From the NCBI GenBank assembly GCA_012295275.1, contig CM022668.1, positions 8,319,318 to 8,364,317 of the forward strand: a stretch of 45,000 nucleotides of DNA, read 5' to 3'. Source of the DNA: Chrysomallon squamiferum. Lineage: Eukaryota; Mollusca; Gastropoda; Neomphalida; Peltospiridae. Each line of letters opens with the position of its first letter. Positions within the stretch are counted from its first letter, which is position 1. Below are positions 30,284 through 42,036 of this stretch, one piece after another. The notes beneath the pieces are model-generated. The model did not search any database, was not told the DNA's origin, and saw only the letters and a list, made by a program, of their open reading frames with translations. A program made the translations under genes and the position numbers.

Positions 30284-31878
30284 TTAAATATTTTTCTTTG
30301 AGCTGCTGTTACTTTTGTTAGTCTTCTTCCTATTATTATCTTTATGGTTGTTATTACTGTTGATATTGTTGTTATTATTTTTCTTGTCATTTTTCTTGTT
30401 GTGAAAGTCATTATTGTCCTTGTTACTATCATTACTTTTATTAGCCTGCAACCAGGATGGATTTGGATCATAGTTAAACATTAAAAAATCTGTCGCATAA
30501 AGAGTTTTTAACTTTGAAATAATTTCTGCAGGTACTGATCTAAACGCTTCCGATAAAAAATGTTGTCTTTGTTGTTTGACTTGATCTCTGGAGAGAGGAT
30601 TTTCTCTGTATGTCTTAACAACTAAATCTGTGAACAGTCTAGCATTTATGTCTTTCAGTTTCTCGCTGGGTAATTGTGTATCCAGTGGCAGATATCCATT
30701 TATTTGAAACGTTTTCCATAACAGAGTCGCAACTAGCTGTTCATCAAGGTAGGACTTTTTTTTTCAATAACTGGAAATTATAATCAGTTAGCATCTTCAT
30801 TTCGTGTTCTACGTGTGTCTGGTGGCTGTAGTTGCTGATCAAACGAGACAGACTGACTTTTGATAAAATATATTCGACGTCTTTAGAAAATGTCTCAATG
30901 GTACCAATCACATCAGGCTTGAACTTACACGGATCACACATGTAACTGACAGGACTCCAGTGTTCGTTGAGACTGGCAGGATTCCCAGAAACGACAGTTT
31001 CCAGAAATTCTTCAAAATTTCTTTGAAAACGTCAGACTATGTCAGACCTGCCTAACACTAGGTTTTAAGCAGGTCAGCCGCAGTTTCTATTTCCTGTACG
31101 ACGACGTGACTGTGGTCGTCGGGCGGCTATATAAATTGCACCAGAAGTCTGGAAGAAGAAATTTGTCTACACAGGCAGACCAAAGTCTTATATAGGGATC
31201 ACGAGTGAATAAGAAACGAAGAGTGTTGGGTAAAAGTTTCTCTGCAGTCTTCATATTATAAAATTTTAACTTAGACCTTTTACCACTGTGAGTTATTCTC
31301 CGGGGTATTTCGTTAGGGGAGTTAACTTTAACTCCTTCTGTATCTTTGTACAGGAAGCGGAAGTACATCCCGCCTTAGGCACCGCACAATAAGAAAGTTT
31401 GTAGATGTCGTGAGTGAGAATCCGTCTTGCGAAACCAGGAGGATTTGTGAGACAAACGTCTTGTAATTTCTTTTTTCGTTCAGCGTACACATCCCGGTTT
31501 TCTCTTCTCTGTGGTTTACATTGGATTTGTTTCGACTGGCTTGGTAAACCTGATAAAAATAGTGTTAGGCAGGTCTGACATAGTCTAAAGTTACTCTGTT
31601 TTCCAAGAAATAAACTTGGAAAGATGAGGTTTATCTATTGGTAAAAAAAGACACAGAGACAAAGATAGATAGATAGACTGATAGACAAAGAGAAAGATAA
31701 ATATGTATGTAGATAATGATGGAGACTTCAGCTGTAAGTAAGAACGAAGCAAGGTGAGGTAAGAAAATATTCTTCAAAAGATATTACGAGCTTTTGTGGT
31801 AAAAACATAGTTGTAGCAGCAAAGTACAAAGAGCAGACTGAACAAACACAGCCAAAGAAACTGAACTTTACCAGCCAT
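30284..31878 (-). pseudogene. disrupted HNK-1-type sulfotransferase, inverted paralogue of 24988-26540
   Basis: Exon 1 (31878-31788) encodes MAGKVQFLWLCLFSLLFVLC, a type II anchor. A phase-1 gtaata donor joins exon 2 at 31549, the same intron position as in the intact gene. Matches run from YAERKKKLQDVC through SYCAVPKAGC, FTRDPYIRLWSA, NEHWSPVSYMCDPCKF and TFQINGYLP to ATDFLMFNYDPNPSW. There are three lesions. A 16-bp deletion just after PKAGC removes part of the 5'-phosphosulfate loop and shifts frame. A rearranged patch at about 31030-31130 contains a stop. A frameshift lies at an A-run near 30760. An Asn/Lys/Ser-rich tail follows the conserved C-terminus, unlike the intact gene. The lesions argue strongly for a pseudogene, barring assembly error. 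Confidence 0.85.
31034..31586. repeat. 27-bp inverted repeat bracketing pseudogene exon-2 start
   Basis: The sequence starting AGACTATGTCAGACCTGCC at 31034-31060 is the exact reverse complement of 31560-31586. One arm lies inside the disrupted coding region at the rearranged patch, the other in intron 1, 10 bp upstream (minus strand) of the exon-2 acceptor. The enclosed 0.5 kb includes the exon coding for the PAPS-binding motifs. Confidence 0.9.
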
Positions 31879-32019
31879 TACCCTAAAAAACACATCAGAG
31901 AGAAACTCCTATTTCTTAACAGAAAAGCTTAATTACATATACATTTATATCCAAATCTATTGAAACGTTTTCTAATCAAACTGTTAATACGTTTGAATGA
32001 AAAAATAAACACCCAAACC

Positions 32020-33170
<1,151 letters not shown>

Positions 33171-34551
33171 ATATATATATATATATATATGTACGTATGG
33201 GTGTTTATATGTGTATCTGTCTATGTTTGTATGTATATATGTACATAAATATGTATACATACATATATATATGTGTATATATATATATATACATATGTAT
33301 ATATACATACATATATACACATACATACACGAACACTTGCATAACAAATACAAATAATATAATTACAATAATTTTCTAGTCGAAATCGTTTTGCCTCAGG
33401 AGAATGAGCGTTCAAATGGGGCAAAAGCGAGTGGATGTCTGGACGTTCTGCGTGTTGGACTGAGTGTGAACCCCGTTTACCTTTCCTGTTTGTCCAGCAG
33501 CGCTTTTAACTAAAGTTCCTGTTTGAGTGAGGTGCATAACAATATTTCCTTCCTGCTAACAGTACGAAATGTAGCCAGCCAAACAGCTGTAGTATGTTTC
33601 TTCTCTAGTGTATAATTTATCATGCATAATGTGTATATATTTAATGTCATTCATTGCTGTTTAACCAGAGATCTGAGGATTTGCAAAGTTTGTTTTCATT
33701 TTACAAAACTTTTAAAAGCACAATAAGATACCTAATAAAAGTACAATAATTTCTAAACTATTAACATTACCTCACACACTTCATTATTCATCTGAATTAC
33801 ACGTTTTAAATAATAATAATGTGTATGTTAAATGATTATGTCTCTCCATTTCTGCAGTGATTAATTTCTTTAGTGCTTTCAAGAGAACCGACAATAATTA
33901 TATATATTGTAACAGGCTTATTAATTTAGTTTTGACAAAGTAAGAGTTAGGTCCCTTTAAATGTTTAATCATTTTGGCTATTATTGACTTTGAAGATATT
34001 TCAGAGTGTGCAGTTTGCAACCCATTTATTTATTTATTATGAATAAATCATTTTTGTTTTGTAAATAGATATATTAATATTTATTCGAACCATTGGTCTT
34101 GAATTAGCCAAAGAGTTTTAGTAATATAATATAAATATTAATATGAATTATACGTCTTTACAACATATGCCAATTATTTATTTTAAATCTAAAATGATAC
34201 AAACAACACCTGATAATTATATAATTATAATAATTAAAAATGACAATTCCTTCGTAATTTTTTTTTCCATGCGCACTGACAAGAATTATACAAGATTTAC
34301 AGTCTTTTCATTTTATTTTTATATATTCAATTATATATATAACAATTCAATTGCAGTTTGTTTATTCTTTATTTCAATTATTTTATATTCCATTATATTT
34401 CTTCCGTGTTGTGTTCCTCCATGCTGGCAAGAGCACTGGACATAATCCAATTAAACAATTTTATTTGGTTGTAGTTCTTACAAAGATAATTATTACTTAT
34501 ATACTTATAGTTCTTTCAATTACAATCGATTAACTGTGTATATTCCACCTA
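33171..34551. other. intergenic, no gene seen
   Basis: ATAC/TATG low-complexity sequence to about 33350, a short less AT-rich segment at about 33370-33560, then AT-rich DNA. No reading frame with family similarity was recognised. Confidence 0.5.
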
Positions 34552-34557
34552 TTTATT
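34552..34557 (-). terminator. AATAAA polyadenylation signal of the AA15 gene
   Basis: The minus strand reads AATAAA here, about 60 bp downstream of the LPMO stop codon at 34620-34618. This is a plausible position for the poly(A) signal. Confidence 0.45.
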
Positions 34558-34617
34558 TTCAACTTGAAAATAGATTATGGCATTCCACGATATCTTTCGT
34601 CTTAAATTCCGCTGTGG

Positions 34618-35358
34618 CTAAGAGCATCGACAGTACAATGGTGGACATTTACCCACTGCGCAGGTATCTTGGCACCACTTATCTAGGGTGTGTATTCCCG
34701 CCCACAGATTAACAGCCTTGCAGTTTGATTGGCTGAGAGCCTGACCTTGCGAATGAGCCGGGAGGGGCGCAGGTCGCTGAGTTGCTTTGTTGTTCTGCGG
34801 CTGCGGCGTTGGTTGATACACGTGGGGTTTCTGAGTCGGATTTGGCTGCCATGGAGATGGCGGTTGTTGATGACTTTGAGGTGACCCTTGACCTGTGATA
34901 GCTATGTCACTGCAGCCATAAAACTCTTCTTGTATGCCACATCCTACACAACCTCTGTGTGTAACTTTGTCAACACCGTAACTGTTTCCTGTAAGTTTAA
35001 TTACAGATTTATGTTTGTTAAAGACTTCATTACCTAAACACATTCTTAAAGCTTATACCAATGGCGAAGTAATAAATGGTAAAATAGTGGCCTTTATATT
35101 TCCAGGTAATCTTACTGTTTTGGCCGGCCTATTATCGGTCATTGTATCGTATAACAATAAATTAATATTTTCACGAAAAGTATGTCTATAAATAACTGAA
35201 ACAATGGCGTCTTATAACACGTATTGACAGCGGTCGTTTCTGACAACGTAAAAAAAGGTTTAGAATAAATCTGTGAAACTAGTTGTCGATGACGTCACTA
35301 CTGCGGGAAACTGGCGACGTTCAGATATTCTGAAACTACTCTTTTGTTGAAAGACTTT

Positions 35359-35410
<52 letters not shown>

Positions 35411-36985
35411 TATGGAGCATAAATTAATCTGTATTTAACCTATCATTTAAGGTACACTTTAATGATTTGAAATTTCTAATAATTATCATTTTATTTAATT
35501 TATATATCCCTGTGTAATATTTCTCAGTATAACAACTGCCTGCTGATCCAGTATAGCTATTTTTTAACAGAGACAACATACTTTTTCTGTAATTCCTTAG
35601 CATTAAAACGAGCTGCCTTTCGACCATAGCTATCAAATGTCTACATAGTACATTTTCTAGAATAGACGTGCACGTAATTCGTTAGTTTTAAAAAAATTTC
35701 TTTCTATTTATTACAGCTTAATACATGTGATTATTTAATATAAAAAACGACTTTTGTTTCGTGTATAGAAGCATGCATAAATGTAAATTCTTATTATTTA
35801 ACCTGTTTCTTTTCTGACGTAGCTCTGTAACACATACCTGTATGCCACTTCCACTGCAAAACGCACTGAGAACACGTCAGTCCTTGCGGCAGTCTCACTT
35901 TGAGTCTGTACATGCCGACGTCAGAACCAATCACGTAGCGCGTACCAGCGCCGTTAGCCAGCTGGAGGACGTGTTGATTTAAACACTCGTGTGTAACCGG
36001 CTTCTTGGGGTTGTTGTTCGGGCAGAGTCGGAATTCAAACCAGCCGAGATGATTGGCTGTTACTTCGATCTCGATATCGATAATCTGACCGGACGTGTAC
36101 GTTTTCACTATCTGACCTGTTGCGTAGAGACCACCAGCCTCGTTCTGACGTGGACCCTGATAAGGATCTCCACACACACCACATTTTCCGTGATTTAGAT
36201 AGTGTTGATTCTAAAAAATAATATAAATCAAATAAACTTCATACATAAATACACACAAAAGTTAATAATAATAACAATAACGTCAATAACAACAATTGCA
36301 GCAACACAACAATAATAATAGAAGAAGAAGAAGAAGAAAGAGAGAGAGAGAAAGAAAAACAAAAAAGAAAGACAAAAAAAACTTTAGTTTACTGTTAACT
36401 TTATCTTACGCATGTATACCCCAGTACTCTGTCACCTCTGATAAACCATCACTTTATTTTCACATCAGATTTCTACATCACCATTTGACTGGCGATGTGT
36501 GAAACCTTTCATCCCTTTTAAAAATCTCTTTATCTCATTTTGTTTCGTAAACATGAAAACTAAAATCAACTTTGTTTATTCGTTTTATCTTTTTACTAAA
36601 CGACATAGTCATTTGTTCAATGTTCCTGTTTTACGTACAGAGAAATATAAATCATTTTCTAATCTCACACAGATGTTATACAAAAAATCCTCACAAACTT
36701 AAACTTATTTTTCAGATTCTTCGTTTACTAAGATATTTAGAGATGCTCCTGGTTGGATGGAATTTAAAATTATTTTTCAGATTCTTGGTTTACTAAGATA
36801 TTTAGAGATGTTTTGTTTAACATCGTAGAGTTAAAATAATAAATGATATTCTACGGAAATATTTTAAACAAATGAAACCCGCTGTTCAGGCGAAGAAAAG
36901 AAAAGAAAAGAAATTAAGCAAAGAAAAAAAATAAAAGAAAAAGAAATTAAGCAACACATAAGAAGAAATATAGAAAAAGACAATA

Positions 36986-37033
<48 letters not shown>

Positions 37034-37123
37034 GCAAATAAATAGAATTTAAATATATATTGTTACATTTATAAACCAGAAGTCATAAAGTTATTTATAC
37101 TTCTTTTGTCGTTTTTTGATGTA

Positions 37124-37157
<34 letters not shown>

Positions 37158-37369
37158 CTTAAAAAAACCCAAAACCGCCACTACTATAACAAAAACTGTT
37201 TTAACAGTTACTAGAACTACCTCTATTCCTCCTCCTCCTCCTATTATTATTACTACTATCACAATTACTACTATTACTATTGCTACTAATACGGCTGCTG
37301 TTACTTCTGATATTACTATTACTACTGCTGCACCTAGCAGTACTGTTGTTACTGCTGCTTCCACATCAC

Positions 37370-37411
<42 letters not shown>

Positions 37412-37415
37412 TCAG

Positions 37416-37481
<66 letters not shown>

Positions 37482-37691
37482 TAATAAAAATAATAAATAT
37501 GTTTAACACAAAAGAAGACTCACGTAAAATCCTCCACAGAACAGCTGGTTGTCGTTGTAGTTTTTCGGTGTGTTGTAACCTTTTCTCCACATGCTGGATC
37601 GTCCAACCGGCTCAAGAAGTCTTCCATGTCCTACAACAACGTCACACCACGTCAACAACGTGGTTACAACAACCACGATCGTCAGCTTCAT
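34618..37691 (-). CDS. secreted AA15 lytic polysaccharide monooxygenase with Cys-rich tail, three exons
   Basis: Exons 37691-37524, 36210-35838 and 34988-34618 join in phases 0 and 1 to 303 residues. A signal peptide (1-21) precedes HGRLLEPVGR, so processing leaves His22 as the amino-terminal histidine. The second copper ligand is His110 in TANHLGWFEF, and an aromatic pair FY (203-204) precedes GCSDIAI where AA15 enzymes carry the axial tyrosine. KCGVCGDPY and THECL fit the family core. Residues about 212-268 are a Pro/Gln/Ser-rich linker. The last 34 residues form a Cys-rich module (C..W......DKWCQDTC....CPPLYCRC). AA15 enzymes use copper and an oxygen co-substrate to cleave chitin or cellulose oxidatively. 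The protein should be extracellular, in digestion or chitin remodelling. All key residues are present. Confidence 0.93.
35354..35410. repeat. (AAT)n microsatellite in LPMO intron 2
   Basis: A pure AAT run in the intron between 34989 and 35837. A 70-codon minus-strand frame at 35636-35424 in the same intron has no recognised similarity. Confidence 0.95.
36211..37523. repeat. LPMO intron 1 with (GA)n, (AAT)n, (AAC)n and ACT-type tracts
   Basis: The intron contains GAAGAA (about 36322-36340), A/G-rich AAAGAA sequence (36895-36980), (GA)n (about 36988-37031), (AAT)n (37126-37155), ACT/ATT trinucleotides (37180-37350), (AAC)n (37372-37410) and (AAT)n (37417-37495). Two 50-bp segments near 36709-36815 are near-duplicates (TTTCAGATTCTT...TTAGAGATG). 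No coding exon was recognised in it. Confidence 0.85.
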
Positions 37692-37743
37692 TGTAATGTT
37701 ACTTATTGTTCGTCGAAAAACGATAGTGAGATCAGGGAAACAT

Positions 37744-37775
37744 CCTTTATATTTATTAACCCTCTGATGACGTCA
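37744..37775 (-). promoter_or_regulatory. TATA box and CRE of the AA15 gene
   Basis: On the minus strand a perfect TGACGTCA (37775-37768) lies 16 bp upstream of TATAAAGG (37751-37744). The TATA box is about 53 bp before the start codon at 37691, giving a predicted 5' UTR of roughly 25-30 nt. The order and spacing fit a classical TATA promoter with a proximal CREB/ATF site; function is inferred. Confidence 0.6.
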
Positions 37776-38043
37776 TTTCCGTTAGAAACATAGTAATCTT
37801 ATCTTGAACCAGGCTTGTTTTGGACAGGAATTTTCATAAGTATGTTTATCTTAGTACAGTGTCGTTAAAAAACAGAGAAGAAAAACCAAACAAACAAACT
37901 CATTCTTTATTATTTTTGTTAATATTATTTTTCAACATCTAATGCCATTGTGTAAGGGTGATCTACATTATAATAAATTTTCATTTATGAAGGATAATTA
38001 CTGAAAAGATTTAGAAAGGAAGAAGAAGAAAATGATGATGATG

Positions 38044-38078
<35 letters not shown>

Positions 38079-38511
38079 AATAAATAAATAAACCGATGCA
38101 TTTACACATGATTTTACATACTGACAAAAAATAAATTAAAATGTTATGAGTCATTTCGGAAAAGGCAAACAACGATTATCAAGAAAAAAAAAAAAAAGAA
38201 AAAAGAAAAGAAATAAACAGTTACTTTGTTCTTTCACTCTATCACAAAAATTAATAATCCCAGATTAAACTGTTAGGACAAACAATGTGTTAGACACTCG
38301 AGGGATAAAGAAACGAGTAACTCGATACAACAAGATCGTGGTGCTTTTTCCGCAGCGGAAAAACATTGCGGTAAAATCGTGCGTTTGTTATCTCAGATAT
38401 TTTGAGTGGACCGCACCCGTTATTGCAACTTCTTTTTAAAACTTGATCTTATGTTTTCAGTGTATTTCCATATTCTACTGTTTTCTTCTTCTTTTCTTCT
38501 TCTTCTTCTTC

Positions 38512-38542
<31 letters not shown>

Positions 38543-39569
38543 GATACATACTCATACATACATACATACATACATAATCACACATTATATGCATATATAG
38601 ACAGCCATACAGTCATATATGTACTTAGAAACACCCGTATACATACATACAGACAGACACTCACTCAAATACGTGTATACAGAAACATGTGTTTTTGCAC
38701 ACACAACCATACACATAAAAGTAATACAGAGACATATTAACGTGCATACAAACACTGAGACAAATATTCACAAAGATAATCTATAAGCTGAAAAAAATGT
38801 GCGTATCGTTTTAATATTAATTTCATACATAAAATGTCTTAAATACCACGTTTTCAACAACCTTGATGTTCTTAATACTAAATGTAAGAAAACAGAAAAA
38901 CAACAACTAAGTATTATGAATGATTTTCTATTAACTGTGTACTGAAATAACTACTGCACAGCTTTGCATACGTAGAATATTTCATTAAAACTAAATATTA
39001 AATAAATAACATTAATTAATCAGTCGATCCGTGAGAAAGATGTGATTAAAAATTAATTAAACTGCTTATTACATTTCAGAATTAATTAACATTAAGCTTC
39101 ATGAATACAAGTACTGTGATAAAGGAAAAAATAATAATAATACAAAAATTATAAATTCAAACAAACAAAAAATCTCTTTAAGTGATGCAATGAACAGAAC
39201 TAAATCACCTGTGTGGATGTCTAACTGCTGACTTTTATGTTAAATTCGTGAACAATTTCAACATGATGTTTCATCAAATAGTTTTGTCAATTCAGAAAGA
39301 GGCAATGTTGTCACGTATGAAAAAAGGGGTAATTAATATTTTTTACAAGAAAAAAAGATAACACAGGCCTTGAAAATGTCACACCTAGTAGCTTTTAAAC
39401 GTAGATTATAAAAAGTTCTTGTTACACAGGTTATGTTATCTATTGTTTCATCTAACAAACCTGTTGTGCAGTGGAAGAGATGCTGTTGTGCAGTGGAAGA
39501 GATGCTGTAGATAACATTAGTGAGTGAGGGATATCACTGAGACTGTTGAGTTAAGAAGGGTTTAATTGT
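37776..39569. other. intergenic, no gene seen
   Basis: AT-rich with GAT/AAT/AAAT arrays at 38033-38092, (CTT)n then (ATT)n at 38485-38540 and CATA-type repeats to about 38660. A 23-bp near-exact repeat (TGTTGTGCAGTGGAAGAGAT) occurs in tandem at about 39461-39507. No gene was recognised. Confidence 0.55.
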
Positions 39570-40330
39570 TAAAAGTGATCATGAAAAAGGTTATCACTTT
39601 GTCTTATGCTAAACAAAACTGAAATACTGAACTTTGGTAATAAATTTATATCGTTGATGAAAATACTGTATAATGACACAAAAAGTAGAATGAAGATTAA
39701 TGGACATTTAACATCTTTCTTTAGTATTACTATACGTGTTAGACAAGAATGTGCAGTTTCCATATGCTTTATCTTGTTGTTGCAGAACTATTAAAAGATT
39801 TATTTAAGACTGGATATAGTAAAAGTGGAATCAGAAGAACAAACGAATTTAATTCTTTATTATTTCAGCCTGATGAGGATACTTCTGTAACAGCTCGTGA
39901 TACTCAGTCTGTTGAGTCTATTTTTAACACTGTCAGTATGTTTTGTCAGGCGTCTTGTGCAACAGTCAATGTAGATAAGTCAGAAGTACTTTGTCTTGAT
40001 AAGACTATAAAAGAAAACTTATCTTTTGACATTCCGATATCGGTAAATAAAGACTGTTAAATTCTAGATATATTTAGGACCGAATAACTCATTATGTGAA
40101 AGGTTGAACTGAAAAGTAAATTAGTTAAAATTTGTAATTTAATTAATTTATGGGGTCAAAGGAAAGTATGAAAAAACTCTGTTAACGTCTACACTTTGGT
40201 ATATAATTAGTACAATTAATGTTCCAAAGTGGGTAAAAAAAAAAAAAATCTGACTTTTTTTTATAAATTTAGGTCGGATGGAAAAAGCCTTTAATAAAAT
40301 ATTCAACAATCATTGGAAATAAAACGTTCA
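39570..40330 (+). mobile_element. decayed non-LTR retrotransposon reverse transcriptase
   Basis: Plus-strand frames carry reverse-transcriptase landmarks in order. DHEKGY (39579 onward) stands for the usual F-D-x-x-K-A-Y-D motif A. FGNKFISLMKILYNDTKSRM and KINGHLTSFFSIT are followed by VRQECAVS, the usual R-Q-G-C-P-x-S region. PDEDTSV stands at the Y-A-D-D site. NVDKSEVLCL follows, then a LWYIISTINVPKWVKK segment typical of the region after the polymerase. Frames change several times and the catalytic aspartate pair is altered, so the copy is dead. The clade is uncertain; an L1/Tx1-like element is my best guess. Confidence 0.78.
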
Positions 40331-42036
40331 AGATGTTTCATTATAGAAAATGGCTTTTTGTATTAAAATGTTAAAGAAACATTTTATATTGATTTAAAAA
40401 TTAAATCACCTACACGTGAAGAAAACTGGATAGAGCTTGGGTGTGATGTCTTGTAGAAGCCAGAAATAAATACACTACAGTGATAATTTTACTGAATTTA
40501 TTGGCCGTGTTTTACTCTCAACAAATATTACATTATTTACCGTTCTAAACCAACATTTTACACATAGCTACACTATAAACTATGCTATCCAGGTTACAGC
40601 TTTTTCTCTTTTTTTGTTTTTTTTTGTTTATCATTTTAAAAGGTTTATTTGATTTTATTTTTTGGTTGCTTTGTTGCAGTAATACTTGTTATTATTATCT
40701 GAGTTTATTTAAAAATGTGTGTGACTCTGCATTCATTTATGTATGTACGTATATGTATGTATGTTTATATGTACGCATGTATATATGTGTCTCTATGTGT
40801 CTGTGAATGTAAGCGTGTGTCTGTATTTGCTTTCTTTTTGATCAATGCTGTTGTTTTTGAAATATTAAATACGACTCTAAAGTTACATTCAGAAATGATG
40901 ATGACACTTCTCAGTGTATTACTGCAATGCACTCAAGTGAAACTTTGTTTAATGAAAAATAACGTATTGTGTAAAACAGTCTTGCAATCATATTTAAACA
41001 CACACAATCACATACATATTTAAACATACCCATAAACACACATACACACACTTTTGAACACATACACACACATACGCACATATACACTCACAGAAGCAAA
41101 CGGAAGACAAACCTACACCATTTGTACAACACATACTTTAGACAGAATTCATGTTTAGGCTAATTAACAAGTTTATCATAAATATCTAAGTTACAAGTAC
41201 TGAATAAGATATTTATATTTTGTACTAAAGACAATGAAATGTGTGGGCCTCGCGTGATCGTCTCTCAGAGAGATCCGACAGCTGAGAATAAACTGAACGT
41301 TCAGTACTCGCAGAATCGAAAACCAGACACGAACAGAGAAACGATTTCATTTCTAAAACACATGCAATTATATTAACCTTAAATTTTAAATCTGTGTATT
41401 AGTACGGCCTCGTATTTCATAGTATTTCAATCTACTACAAAATCAGTGGTATAGATTATCATTCGAAGGTGTAGATCATCATTCCAACAGTTAAGAATCT
41501 GTCCTTGTTCCATAATTACAAAACTTTCACTGATACGAGTTTGATCTAAAATATACATTCTGAACTTAATGCTCTGACCTAAATTAAAGTGGTTCAATAC
41601 TAATAAATAGTCTTAAAAAACTTTTACATAAATTCCATAGCTTTGATACAGTTTAGATATTCGGACAGAAGGACATTCGGACTAACAGCTGTTTGTGATA
41701 TTAATACATAAACACACACACACACATACATGTGCAATTTCCAGGTAAAAGAAACAAAATCTACTTCTATGTAAGAGTGTACGTTAAATTTCTTTACGTA
41801 CACATGTACAATGCTTACAGTAATGTCTAATGAGTCTTAGTTATAAAATGTTCTGATAAATTTAAAGCACAATACCATTTTGACTACTCGCTGTTCAAAC
41901 AATGCTTTGAAATCTTATTTTTACGGCACAAATGATTGATTAATAAATGATTTGCTCTGAATATATTGCTCGCTGTCAAACATGAAATAGCCTAATTTGT
42001 TATAAACGTTTCGACAAAATTTATCTATTTTAATAA
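40331..42036. other. intergenic, no gene seen
   Basis: AT-rich with T-runs (40600-40670), TATG repeats (40740-40800) and ACAC/CATA sequence (41000-41100). The left end may still contain retrotransposon 3' sequence. No other gene was recognised. Confidence 0.5.
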
